Shown in pieces: positions 50,050 through 61,990 of a stretch of 64,000 bases of DNA (the stretch's first letter is position 1; every line of letters starts with the position of its first letter). Below the pieces are notes generated by a model. The model was not told the origin of the DNA and did not search any database. It saw nothing but the letters and a program-made list of their open reading frames with translations. The position numbers and the translations under genes are program-made. This stretch comes from Casuarius casuarius (taxonomy: Eukaryota > Chordata > Aves > Casuariiformes > Casuariidae), in assembly GCA_003342895.1 (NCBI GenBank), contig PTFA01000028.1, forward strand, positions 3,327,581 through 3,391,580, given 5' to 3'.

Positions 50050-50770
50050 ACTTAGCTTTCGATAGAGCAACGGAAGAGCGTGATCAGAGGCCTTGGGCAG
50101 CTTTAGAAAGAATTGGTGCTGCTAAGCTAAAGCTAAACAAAGGCAGATGATAAGAGGGTGTCATGTAAAGGGCACGGGTGGGAGAGACGGGAGCCCGCTA
50201 AAATCACAATAATGCTGTGGCTATCATTGCATAATTGCTTGAGCAAAGAAAGAAGGGGTGTGATGATTACTTGGGGCTGGGGTTTACACAGAAAAATCGA
50301 TGACTAATATAGCTGTCTGAACTAGCAGCCTCAGAGCATGATGGCTCAAAACCATTCAAAGAACAACAGCGGCAAATCTTAAGAGAGAGCTTGAGAAACC
50401 GAAGGATTTAATTAAAGAGGCCCCAGTCCTGAAATACTGTGACAATACGCACAAAAGTAACTTGTCTGTGGACGCATCCCAGGAGAGTATTGGCACAATA
50501 CTCTTTCAATAAGGCAGCTGAAGCTGGAGACAAGTGGCTAATGCCTCATGGCCACTAACAACAACCGAATGTAAATACGCTGAAAGAATGAAGGAGGCTT
50601 TGGCCTTAAGCCACGACAGTAAAAAAAAGTCTTTATTTATGGGAGGCCAGCGTTAGCTGAAACTCACCGTAAACCACGTACCGCTATTGCCAAGATAGCT
50701 CTGATAAATACCTCCTGGAGAATACAGAGATTGTTTTTTCAGCTACAAATGTATGTTTTACAAATTGAGT
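50050..50770 (+). mobile_element. Ty3/gypsy-type retrotransposon pol relic (RT-RNase H)
   Basis: This is the decayed pol fragment of an LTR retrotransposon. The end of the reverse transcriptase is readable at 50052-50147, with 'EERDQR' then 'LERIGAAKLKLNK', which corresponds to the family's EEHDxRL…VLERL…LKLNKEKC block. A 'YLGLGFT…LSELAA' stretch (about 50268-50345) matches the FLGxxNYxxKFIPNLSExxAPL region. The connection 'APVLKY' (50420-50437) is followed by the RNase H domain. The readings lie in three different frames (frame shifts near 50350 and 50655) with several stop codons. No LTR, primer-binding site, protease or integrase was found. Retrovirus-like alternatives fit less well, because the RNase H motifs are of Ty3/gypsy type. 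Confidence 0.82.
50420..50769 (+). pseudogene. RNase H domain remnant of Ty3/gypsy pol
   Basis: In the intact family this domain degrades the RNA strand of the RNA-DNA hybrid during reverse transcription. Seen here are 'SVDASQESIGTILFQ' (50465-50509), with the first catalytic Asp kept, then stops at 50510 and 50519. 'ANASWPLTTTECKYAE' (50537-50584) corresponds to the YASRxLTxTExxYxxxEKExLA block, but the Glu of the usual EKE motif has been altered. A stop at 50654 follows. After a shift of frame, 'ETHRKP' (50659-50676) stands where the family has ETDHKPL, so the second catalytic Asp is lost. 'RIQRLFFQLQMY' (50719-50754) matches the RLQRMLLRLQRY block. It is non-functional. Confidence 0.8.
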
Positions 50771-51589
50771 AAGCCTGGGTGAGATCTGGTGCTACAGGCG
50801 AACTCCAGATCTTTTTAAAAAACTTCCAGACTTCCAGACATTGATCATGGGTGTGCCAAGCCTACTAAAAAAATAAAACCCTCTCTATTTGCAGGCAGAA
50901 TGTGGACTCTGACTGCCAGTATCATTAATGAGTTGGAGCTAATGGGAAAGGTAATTAATGCTTTGGCACAAAGCTGCCAGGGCCATATTCTAGCCCCTGT
51001 TATGTTTCTGCAGAGAGGCCTGAATAGTAGATGCAAATTTTTAAAAAAACTAGGATGGAGAATCCTAAATGTATTAGAAACAGGTACATGAAAATCATTA
51101 AGGGATGAAAATCCCAACAAAATGGCCAGAGGTTGCTGAAAAATCAACTGTGACATTAAAGAAATTCAGTACCGCTGAGTAACTTTGTTTGTGCTAGCAA
51201 TACAGCACAACCCCCCAGAAAACAACCCACGCTGGCAGCAGAGAAAAATGAAGAAGCAAGCATAAATTTGCTTATCATTTTATGTATTTTTAATAATAAT
51301 TGAAATATATTATTATTAATCCCCCAGCATAGCCTTTCTAGAAGTTGCTGCAGCCAGACAGATTACCATGCACACCACATTCATTTTAACTAAATATGAC
51401 ATACGAGACACAGTAACATCTGACAACAGGCCACGCTGCAGTGGGTATTTCTGAAAGCAATTACTGAAATACAGATTTAGGCGTATCACAGCTAAATCCC
51501 AGTGCCTTTGAGCTTTCAAGGCTAATGGAAAAGTGTCAGAACATAGCACTGCCTGTAAAATAAAAGACTGGGGAGGTGACTCTGACCCC
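50771..51589. other. Non-coding stretch after the pol relic
   Basis: The expected continuation (RNase H end, integrase) could not be read in any frame, so the relic either ends here or is too decayed. Overlapping open frames at 50845-51156 on both strands are short and resemble no family. An AT-rich hairpin (51291-51318) is listed separately. Confidence 0.5.
51291..51318. repeat. AT-rich inverted repeat
   Basis: TAATAATAAT (51291-51300) and ATTATTATTA (51309-51318) are exact reverse complements around an 8-base spacer. The low complexity makes a chance origin by trinucleotide slippage likely. Confidence 0.55.
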
Positions 51590-51770
51590 TATGCAGTGCA
51601 GGACCGGTAGCGGTAGGGTCCTCGCAAGCTCTGTGCGAGGGCACGCGGAGGCGGCTGTGCTGCCCGGAGGCTCCCGCTGCTCCGTGCTGCTGGCTACAGC
51701 CCGGGCCGGCAGCAGCACAGCGCCAGGCTCCCTGCTTCTCCGGGATCACGGACCAATGCCAAAGTCTGCG
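51590..51770. promoter_or_regulatory. CpG island
   Basis: About 16 CpGs lie in some 180 bases (GCACGCGGAGGCGG, CCCGGGCCGGC). It lies about 550 bases before a larger island at 52290. Open frames on both strands cross it without domain resemblance. The pair may mark one regulatory region. Confidence 0.5.
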
Positions 51771-52289
51771 CTGGTATAAACATATACGCTTTACCAGTGT
51801 GACTGCCAAACAACAAATACAAGCAAGCTATAAAATACCAGAAAGATATTTTATGACAGTTTTAGCTGCATCTACACCGGAGTGTTTGCTGAGACAGAAA
51901 AACCATTTAAAAACTTGCTGACCTTTGCTCTATCAGCAAGTATGCCCCAAGCAGACACTCCCTAAGGGATACTTTTTGAAGATGTCAGTTAATTCTTTGT
52001 TAGCAAACCTCATGACTTTTACCACCGCTGCTCCTAAAGTCCTGTCGTTACTCAAACATCTGTTTTCACGTTTAAAATGGACTTTTAGCCCTCACTCTGG
52101 AGAAGAGCTTGAAAACGTTAAGCCCAATGACAAGTATACAGATCACCGCACGCGTCATTTTTAAAATTCTTCATTTGGGGACGGAAAGAGGTCTCGGGTT
52201 TTTGGTTTTTCTTAATGTCCAGAACCGGCATTTCAGACTGCTCAACTAACAGAAGCCAGCAGCAAATTTCCTCTCAGCAGCAGGGGGAA

Positions 52290-52630
52290 AGTCGCAGGGT
52301 CCAGTAAAGCCCGTCCCAAGCACCCCGTAAGGGAGGAGGAGCCAGGGAGCGGCTCCAGCGGCTGGGCCCCGGGACCCCAGGACAGGCCTAGGCCAGCTCC
52401 GCCGACGGCGGGGCGTGCTGGTCTCCCGCCCGCCGCGGAAATTCAGTGGGTGCCCTAGGTCATGCCAGAGGCCGTCAGCAGGTCGTGATCCGCGACCGGG
52501 ATGCCGTCACGGAAACAGGACAAGGAAATAGCTGTAATCAGTTCTTTTCTTAGCGTGTTTGAAGCCCCGGCGAGCACGACCTGCCCGTCTCAACCCCCCC
52601 CTGCCCCGGCAGCAGCAACGCGCTTCTGGG
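52290..52630. promoter_or_regulatory. CpG island
   Basis: About 30 CpGs lie in some 340 bases, densest at 52400-52440 (CCGCCGACGGCGGGGCG and CCCGCCCGCCGCGG). This is the strongest island of the right half. A short open frame from an ATG at 52501 (61 codons) encodes nothing recognisable. A CCGCCC Sp1-type box is present. It is a promoter candidate by composition only. Confidence 0.6.
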
Positions 52631-53904
52631 AAACCAGAAATAAGCTGGTAAAATCAGGGGACAATCTGAAAAAATGTTGCCTGTAAAATCAACCGTGGGT
52701 GAATGCATCTTCATAGAGCTAGATGCTCTCCCTCACTTGTTTTGTTCTTGTGAAAGTGAGGGAAAATAAGCATTTAAGGTATGAGGTTACTATTTGTTTT
52801 ACTACTATGAAACTGCAAAATGTTTAGGCAAGATTTATTTCATGCTGAAAAATAAGCTTCAGTATTTTTTGTTTTATTTTTGGAAGGGTCTGACGGTTTG
52901 AGCCTGCAGGAGATAAAGCAGACTGTTGCATTTCCTTTCTCTGGAGTCATTATTTCCTCTGTATTTATCTGACTACCTCTTCTTTAATATGCATTTTTTT
53001 CCTAGGGTATTAGCAATTTCATACGGTAAGCAATTAAAAATAATACAATGTGCATTCATTACACTAATAGGTAAACATACAATCTTATTCTCTATTATGG
53101 GGCTCATCTGGAGAAAGTGAATTTTGAATTTTCTTCTATAAAGGGGTGTGGAGAATCGAGAGAGCATCTTTTATCCTTTCTTCCCTTCTGCACTTAGTTT
53201 ATTCATAGGTATAGATTTAGACCTAAAATAAGATTGGGCATGGCTGTCATTCGTGAACACGTGAATATCTGGCATTGAGACTAGCACACAAAACCAACTG
53301 CAAAATGGAGCAAGCTTTGTAAAAATCTCAGAAGTCTCCCTTGTCTCATATTAATAGTAGAGGCAAATGGACTTCTGGGCATCCACAGGAAATACAATAA
53401 AATGAAAGTTAACAATTCTTGAACATCACAAGTAAGCAGGAGGCTTGAGACTCCTTAAGCCCTGAACAGAGTGAAAGGAATGCCAAACTGCACTGCAGCA
53501 GAGCAGAAAGCAAATTGTGTGTACATGCTTGCACCTCAAATCCTCCTCACTACTGTGGTCAAGCAGGGATAGAAGAAACAGGAAAATATTAGAAGGAAAT
53601 GCAAGCTTTCTTTGTATTTACAGTCGGCCAAATCTGTCTCTGGTGCAGCTCAAGAACAGTGTGGAGTTTTGCTTCATTGCTACAGTTAATACATAAAATT
53701 CAGAAAAGGTTTTCATTAGCATTTCCCTTGGAAGAACTTATCTGCTGGCAACGATCCAAAAGTTAAGGAAGATTTATACACTAGAGTCCCATTCTGTATT
53801 CCTTGGGTAGTATCCCAAATTCCCTCCACTTTCACCTCCAAGGAGTCATTAGCATTTATCAGGTAAATAATCTGTAAAAGGCAGATTATATCCCTATAAA
53901 TCCG

Positions 53905-53971
53905 TTATAATTGCACTGATTTCAAAAGTGTTACCGGAGATTTATGCCGACGTAACTGAGCTCACAGTTGG
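53905..53971 (+). repeat. Old interspersed amniote repeat, copy 2
   Basis: The order GCACTGATTTCAAAAGTGTTAC, GGAGATTTATGCC, GACGTAACTGAG, CTCACAGTTGG parallels the copy at 20105-20214 and the recalled family pattern (…tgatttcaatggagttactcctgatttacaccagcgtaactgagatcagaatttgg…). The family name is unknown to me. Confidence 0.45.
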
Positions 53972-54888
53972 TAAGCTTTCTAAGGAAGATTCTGAATGTT
54001 TCCTCAAGAGAAAACAGCCCTTTCTATGTGCTATTTTTTTCTGTTCTAAACGTCCTCACCTTCCATCATAATGAAATATTTTATATAAATACAACATGAG
54101 GTAATGACACTAACTGAGAAGGAAAATAAATTGACACTAGAATATCAATCTGAACTCCTCCCACCTGTTTTCTATTAACACAGACCACCATCTTAACATT
54201 ATTTAGCGTGGTATTTTTATTTAATTCAGGCTATCTATTCCTTCCTTACCTTACCTACCCAAAATGAATTAAGAAATCTTTCTTCTTAAGAACATTTTAA
54301 GAATAGGTATATAAGTTCCAGCCTGTATCTCCATGGATTCCTCAGACTAAACACTCTTAGGGAAAGTGCATTCATCTGCTACTTTCTGCTGCATATCCAA
54401 ACAGTAATGCACACTTTTGGTGGCTGTGAACCCTCTGAAGTGTTAACTCAGCCTTCACTGAAACTAGACTGAAGCTTGTAACACACTGAGAACACTGATC
54501 TGTAGTAGCTTGTAGGAGTCCAGGGTCCAGTCGTGGACTGAGGAGCCCACTGTGCTCCTCTTCTACTGATAACATCAAGTCCATTATTTCTTATATAAAA
54601 CATACACAGATAATGTATTGTAACAACATAAATACTCTCAATTAATGAAGATTGCAAAAACATTTATTCAGCTCCTTGATACACAAGATCACGTGATCCT
54701 AAACATCAGTCTCAGAAATGTTTTAAAAAGTTTTCTTTCATTTGTAGTGTTACCTCATCTAAGATTCTGTTTGCAAAGAGGCAAAGAATTAATGATCATT
54801 AGTATGTTTTTTGTGAGAATGAACATCATTGTATCTTTTATGAGAGGAAGCGAAATCATGTAGTTTCCAATTTTTCTATAATTCACAT

Positions 54889-54910
54889 TATATATATATA
54901 TATATATATA
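54889..54910. repeat. (TA)11 microsatellite
   Basis: Eleven uninterrupted TA units. It is likely length-variable between individuals. No adjacent gene was found. Confidence 0.95.
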
Positions 54911-57900
54911 AACTCACATTTCAGAGGCATGTATAAAATCCAGGCACACGGAGAATCCATGCTCCAGAGAGAGAGCTCACGGGTGTAGGAAGTCTGCAGC
55001 ACTATAGGAAGCATGAGTGGATGCTCTGTAGGAACTCTATTACTAGGGATTGCTCCTTGAACCTCAGATCACCAGCCTAACTTAAAATGCCGAAGTAGTC
55101 AGAAGTGTCACTAAAGAAAAAGGCACAGCATCTGAGGAAAAATAAATGGTTACAGAAGAAGGATGACAGAAGCAAAACCATCTGATTAGGTATGCTAAAC
55201 ATCTGCACAAAGAGATGGTTCCCAAGCCATTAGCAACAGATTATTTTGTAAATATAGATCTTCTTTTCACCCAAAGCAGTTAAAAAAAATAGTTGACAAA
55301 AATGTTGTTTCCTTCTTTGACAAGCCTTTCTGCTAGCAATAACATATCTCAAGACAGGGAGTGGAGGGCATTGCGTGTTCTGGTCCTGTTGGCCAGTCAG
55401 GGAGAAGACTGGTTACAACTCATATCATTGATGGATCTCAGGGGGCAGGTGCCACCTGGGGGAATAAGGGCAGATAGTCCCCATAGGATTATGAGAGGTA
55501 GTGTGATCGATGGTCTTAATAAGATGCCTGGTACCCAAGGCAGCCTCTATCCCTTTTTCTCACATAGCAGCTGGCTTCCTGGTTAACATCTCCTTTAGGT
55601 TCAGCTCTACAGCACAACGAGATGGGTTTGTGTGAATGTTCTCCTTTAAATTATCCCACAGTCAACCTAGAGTACCCTTCCTCACCATGTGTCTTTTCTC
55701 ACCCACTCCCTGTAATAATTTTCCATCTTCTCTTGCAAACATAAACGTAATCTCTCACTTACTATGAAGTAATGCAAACGCTGGGCTCCCAGTGTCTGTT
55801 AATGGCTCCAGATGTTCTCCTGTTTGCACTGCAGGATGATATGGCATGAATGCTAAGTGTGGCTGGTTGTGCTCCTCTGCTCACACAGACCTCATTGCTC
55901 AAATTCCATCTTGGTTCCCACAGGAAAACCTTCTGAAAAAACTTTCTGAAAGGCTTTTCAGCTCCTTGCTAGCTCATCTTTAAAACCACTCAGTCTTTTT
56001 AAAAAGCACTGGATTCACATCCCAGACTGTTCACTTTTGAACTTGCAGATGCTAATAAGCAGACCCAGGATGTTGTTATTAGCTTGAAGTTTGCTACAGA
56101 GACTCTTTTCTGTGCAGGTGTCCCAGAGGAGCAGCTGAAGTATAACAAAGAAGGAGCTTTGTGCTTTGGCTGCCATTCCTACCTCAAAGCTCATACAAGT
56201 GGAATTATTATTAAAAGTTATTAATGGATATTCAGTTACAGGATCATGATCTAGATGAAGAATAAGACCCATTTCAGTAGCAAAACATATGGTCATGAAC
56301 CTGCACACACCTGCACAGTAACAAGAAGTACTGGTTTTAGGCTGACTCTAGCCCTGGTTTGGGAACGCTAATCAATCTGTGTGAGTGATGCCATAAAGTT
56401 TGGATTTGCTTCGTAGCACTTTCTAATTACCTATACTCTGTTTTTCTCCAGTTTGCTACAGTGCACCTCTCTCCTCCAACAACGAGGGACCTTTGGGGCT
56501 GTGCAGCATACTGGCTACTGCATGAGTCTGCTATAGTAGCAGTGGCACAGCAACAATTAAAAAACCTCAAAAGTTTGTGAAGTAGATGCAAGGGAATAGA
56601 GCATAGATGCATCCAGCAGTAACACATCTGGGGCATGGAGCTCTTTACTGCTGCTGCTATTAGCAGTTAGTGTTTACATTTCCATAGCCTGCCCTTCTGA
56701 GGGCTCTCAAAGCTTCGCACAAAGTACGTGCATAAAGTGCCATGAAAATGCGGCTGCCTGTGCCCCGCTGGGAAGCAACCAGCTAGAACAAAACAGAAAA
56801 GAGAATGGGAAAATTCATCTAAAATGCTTAGGACTATCAAAATGAAAACAATGTTCTTGGGTCTTTCTGACCATGCCCTGGCTCCAGTGGATGTGATGCT
56901 GGCTGATAGCACTGGAAACCCACCAACAGACCAGCACTGCAGCTTCTAGAGGAGGCCGGTAAGAGTGTAAGGCAGCTGGGCTTGTGCTGGTGCAGCAGCT
57001 CACAGCTCTAGCTTTCATCTCCGAGTCTTCAACCCTGTAGTTATAACCCACCATTTGTATCCTATTGAAACCAGATTGTGTCATTCCTGGCTTATTTTGC
57101 CTTCTCTCCCTGAGTGCTCGTGATTTTGCTGGAGATATTCACACTTTTCAGGGACTGCTTGACTGATAACACTGCTCTGACGCACTACGTAATCATGAAA
57201 AATTTCCAAGACAACAGTGTTATCCTTGTTCTATGTATTTACATAAGTTTGTTGGTGATTTATTCCTGGCTAAATGCACTAGATAATGCTTCCTGGAGGA
57301 TCTGAAGGCACTGGTGGGTATTTGGTTTAGGTCCCTCATAATGAAACAAGGCAAATAACATTTTGAAGCTTCACCCTCTGGCAAGACTCATACAATCTGG
57401 TTTCACCTTGTTCAAGATGGGAAGCATGAGACTGTGAGAAACAAAATAGGCTTTGTGCGCTGACCTCAGGTATTCCTCACCTACCTGGGTCTCCATGTGG
57501 AGAGTAGGTTGAGCCAGAAATAGTAAATATTCAGAAGGGTTTGTGTGCCTCCAAGCTTGTCTGTGCTCTGTGACCAAAAAGCACTAACTCTCCTTACTAA
57601 CTTTGCCCTGCTTATAAGCGTGTTATTGCTTTGATCTACCCCTGAAACAGTTTGTTCTGAGCAAATGACACTGTTTTATGGCAGCAGCCGGGACATTCAC
57701 TGGTCTTACTGGTCCTCAGAGACCAGACTTGCAAGTGCTGAAGGGGAGCCCAGCCTGCCAAAGCGCTCGCTGGGAGCCGCAGCAGGGCTCCGCAGCAGAG
57801 GGGCGTTATTTTGCCACAGACGCCCACGGGAGAAGAAGGTGGCAACTGGAGGGCAAGACGTAGCCTAGGTGCCCATAGAGACCTATATCCCACAGAAATT

Positions 57901-60900
57901 CAGTTGATTCAAGAACAGTGAGGGCTTCAGTCTGTTTATTTTGGAGTTATCCATGTACAGAATATGCTTCAAGAGCATTTAAAATACTAATTAATAATGC
58001 CTTGCCTCAGACTTTGCTCAGTTCCCTCTCTATTGCATTTCCACCTTTAGATAGGTTATTCCAATTCCTCTTCCATTATACAGTCAAGTAACAGCAAGTA
58101 CCTCTAAATGGAAAGAGTGATTCAACAGGGCCATTACTGAGTAACCACATCTCTCCTAATACTGATATCTTTAGTTGTGGTATTCCAGACAACCACGTAT
58201 TTAGCCAATGCCTAATGCTGCCCCTGCCAATAATAAATCTCTTCCTCTGGATTAGCAGGCATTTCTTCCTTGCTATTGAACAGTTTACTGAAAGCTTTTT
58301 CTACCATCTTCACAGCAGCTAATTAGAAGTGCGTTAAAAATTGCTCTCGTTCCAAGTCATTAATATGAGGTTACCTCTGGTTTCACCGAGTTGTTCAGAC
58401 AAAAGCTGCAGATCCCATACTGCTAATACACAAGAGATATTCTCAAAGTCCTGGAAAGAGACTCATCTCAGTGATGCCAGCTCAGATTAGAAATTCATGA
58501 TCACAGGAGAGATTCAGTGGAAGACAGTAAATGCTACCGCTTTTGAAAACTGGAGTGCTATAGCTCCAACTGAAGTGGCAAGAAAACTTAGATATCTACT
58601 TTTCATAATTCATTATGAGGGATATTGGAATTTCCAGAGCTGGACAAGTAACTAATAATTTGTTTTTAAAAGTCTCTTTTTAATCACAGCCTTCTTTCTC
58701 ACTGTTTAAAAATACTTGCTGAATAATTCTGTGAGGCAATTCTCTCACAGGCTGTAAGCAAGCAATTGGATATGAACATTCAATATTTGAGACTCATTTT
58801 CCTAAGCATCATTGTTTGTTTCTGTGCTCTCACCAGATAAACAGAACTTTTCCAATGAGCTTTCTTCTGCAGATACTCATAATCCTGAATTAGATATCCA
58901 CTTTGTGCCTTGAGTCTACAATACTTGCTTAAATTGTGCTGTTCTGGCAAATAGTTTTGAAAGTACTTTTATTTGCTACAAGAGGCACTGCAAATGGAAA
59001 CAAAAGAGATATAAAACCATTTTAAACAATTGAAAAAACGTGAATAATTCCTCTTGGATCATCTTCACAGTATGTTTTCATAATGTCATTTTAGTGAAAA
59101 GTAAGGGAAACTAGACTTGCAAAAACTCAAAAAATAAATTGGCCCTTTTGGACATACCAGAACAGTTTGATTCTATCTTATGGTTTCCTGTAAGATAGTA
59201 TATTTTGGAGCTTATAAAAAGTGCAATAATTAGCACTATCATTTTCAAGACTTATTTTTTGGAAAGCTACAGAGATTGCTATCACTTGGCAAACCACCTC
59301 ATAAAAAGGTGCCACACTGAAAAAAATATCTCCAGTGTTGCAGTAAATACTGGAAATAGCATATAATTTAAAAGAGTAATGAGGATGTCCAGCTTTCCTT
59401 GAGAATGACAGCTGCTTTCCTAAGGCATGAATCAGGGGATATCTCTCTGGAAACGTCCTCAAATTTTACTTCGGATACATTTCTATCAACCAGCAAGAAT
59501 GTTTTCTTTACGATACCAAGGCTTGATACCTTTTTACCCATTGCTAGACTCTTTTTTGCATCATCTTGATTACAAACATAGAAAAGCACTGCTAGCCAGC
59601 TCGCCTCCAGATTTCCACAAGTTTGAACTCTGGTGACTCTCTCTGCTAACAGCTCCATCTTCCACTCAGGGGATTTCCTTCATTTATTTCACTCCTGGCA
59701 TCATGATTTGTTCACTCTTCCCTCAGAGCCAAGGAGTCCCAGGTCTTCTGCATTTCGTTTTAATCAAGTTCTGCTTAATGGGGATCAAAGAGCAGAGGCA
59801 TCTGCACGGGCACTGGAGCCTCCTATCCAGGCTCTCATGTCAAAAATGATTATTCAAACTCCACTGTAAAGAGAAGCGCCTGCAACCACAATCCATGGCC
59901 ACTCAAGCTGAAAATGTACAACCTGATTTAGAGGCAGAAGAATAGTTTCAGAGGATAATGTTTTTCCTCCACTATAGTGTGGAGATACATCTGTATGCCA
60001 CTAGCACACAGCAACCTCACACTCAGTGTAAGGCATATTTCTCTTCCTATGGGCAAAGCTTGCTATGTATTTGCAAATGCTCATTCCTTGTTTCGACAGC
60101 ATTAATTTTTCCATATAACGCTTAAACACTGTCATAATCGGCTTGATAACTCATCTTGGAGATAAACAGTAAAGGTGACAAGAGAACAAAATGTTGCCTC
60201 CCTGCCAAATAAAGTACATATTTTCTTACCTTTTACTGAACCAGACAAAAATCCCACATTCTACAGACATTCCTGCAGAGGCAGGTGCCTCACAGCTGAA
60301 TACACATGCCGTGAAATGCTATTTCACACACAGAAGCTTTAAGTCCCCTCTCAGTCCCACTCTCCTCTACCCTTCCTGCCTTCTGCCAGGATAAAGTACC
60401 GCAAGTTTTCCCTTCCCCTTTCTCCAGTGTTCTGTCATGGAAATACATTTGCTTGTCATTTCTGGATAGCAGTAGAAGTGCAGAAGGAAAGACAGACAGG
60501 CCTTTGAAAACCGTTTGGTGCCTTCCCCACAATAGGTTTCCTACGCCGCGTTGTGCAAGAGATATATTCACACATACAGATATAGATACAGATGTAATTC
60601 TGTAAAACAGGAGACCATGAGCAATTCCTTACCTGGCGAGGGGCTTAACTGAGATGTTTAGTAACAGAGCTCATCCAGGCAGCCGTAATAGAGAGCAGAA
60701 GATTGCTCTTTGAGGCATTTCAGCAGACCCTGACCTGATCAACACTGAAGCAAGAAGTATAATTTGGCTATTATGCAAAGATATGCCTCAGTTCTTAGAT
60801 CGCCTCTTGACCACTTGCTTCAGTGCTAATCTAAATGCATTTTTCATGTGTGGGTTTCCTGCCCTGCTTACAGGGAGACATATTATGCAGTATCTAAAAA

Positions 60901-61559
60901 TAACTTGTGCCGTAGCCCTCAATTTTTCAGCTGTCCCATAGGAGAACAGAAACAGGGTTACAAGATTCTGCCTCAAGTGAAAAGGATAATTGTGAGAAAG
61001 GCCGTAAGAGCTGCCAGTATCTCTTTCTAATAATTGGGCAAAGTGGGAGGAAGCTGCAGGCAAAACACTCTGCAAGTTCCATTAGGTGAATTAATAGAAA
61101 ATGTCAGTAACTTTCGCGGTGAAGGGGTTATGTTTTGTTTCATTATGTCTTTACTGGAGCTAGTAGCATAGAAAATAGTTGCCATTCAACATGGTGTAAT
61201 CTGGTGGTCTGTATTATATTGGTGGATCTGTCAAGGGGAAAGAAAAAAATGCCCTTGTTGCACTCCTCATCTATTTTCATAGACTCAGAGCCTTCTAGAC
61301 CAGCAAAAGATTGATTTGTGCAACACAGACCAAGGATATTCACCTGTAATCCTCTGTCAAGCCGGTATCTTGAGGCTGAAATACAGTGCAATTTTTAGAA
61401 TACCACACATTGTTGAATTAACAACTTTGAATCCCTTATGTGCCTGGATTAACAGTCCCAGGAGTTAACGACTCTCATGGATATCCCTGTGAATTTATCC
61501 AGCATCGGTCTCCCACCACTGAATCTTGTTTTGTCTTTGATGAAAGACCCCACTCCCAT

Positions 61560-61990
61560 TAGAAAATTGTTTTTCTGTGTAGGTAGGTACGCATCAAGTG
61601 TTATAAGTCACCTCTTAACCCTCTGTTTGATAAGCTAAGTAGATTTGCCCATGTTTTTTACTGTAAGGCAGGCCTGCAAGAGCTTTGGGCACTCTTGTCG
61701 ATCTTTTGTGGCCCCTTTCTAAATTTCCAGCACTGTCCTGAAATGTAGCTATCAGACCGGACAGAGTATTCCACAAACGGTCTCATTACATTTTTGTGTA
61801 GAAAAGTAACATCATCTTCACACCCCTGCTCAATATCTCCATGCACTTATATATCCCCTGTTCTCCCAGCAAAATATCACGGAGGGATCTGGTGCTCCCC
61901 CACAAGTGCGGACACGGAGCCAGTGTTTTGCAGAGCAGAGCTCTCTGCCCGGCTCGCCTGAGCTCCCGCCGTGGTGCTAGACCCAAGACC
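61560..61990 (-). mobile_element. Ancient CR1 LINE, antisense
   Basis: The + strand follows the reverse complement of the old CR1 clade. In order: AAGTCACCTCTTAACC then CTGTTTGATAAGCTAAGTAG; ACTGTAAGGCAGGCCTGCAAGAG; a GGCCCCTTTCTAAATTTCCA portion (for 'ggctcttctctgaaccctctccaattt'); ACAGAGTATTCCACAAACGGTCTCA (for 'cacagtattccagcagcggtctcacc'); and ATCTCCATGCACTTATATATCCC. Many substitutions and small indels are present, with no open frame of use. It is similar in age and orientation to the copy at 31985-32690. The ends are approximate. Confidence 0.8.

Larger units (their letters stand above)
52631..61559. other. Non-coding stretch with old repeats
   Basis: No gene is recognised. It holds the (TA)11 microsatellite and the second copy of an old repeat (both listed). 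The segment 56665-56765 (CCATAGCCTGCCCTTCTGAG, CTCTCAAAGCTTCGCACAAAG) resembles a widespread old amniote repeat (…tagcacctttcatc…gatctcaaagcgctttacaaa…). Open frames of up to 97 codons have no domain. The remainder is AT-rich and featureless. Confidence 0.5.

Noticed and set aside
50845..51156. Minus-strand 103-codon frame beside the Ty3/gypsy relic
   Set aside because: It does not resemble integrase or any other retroelement protein, and a plus-strand frame overlaps it.
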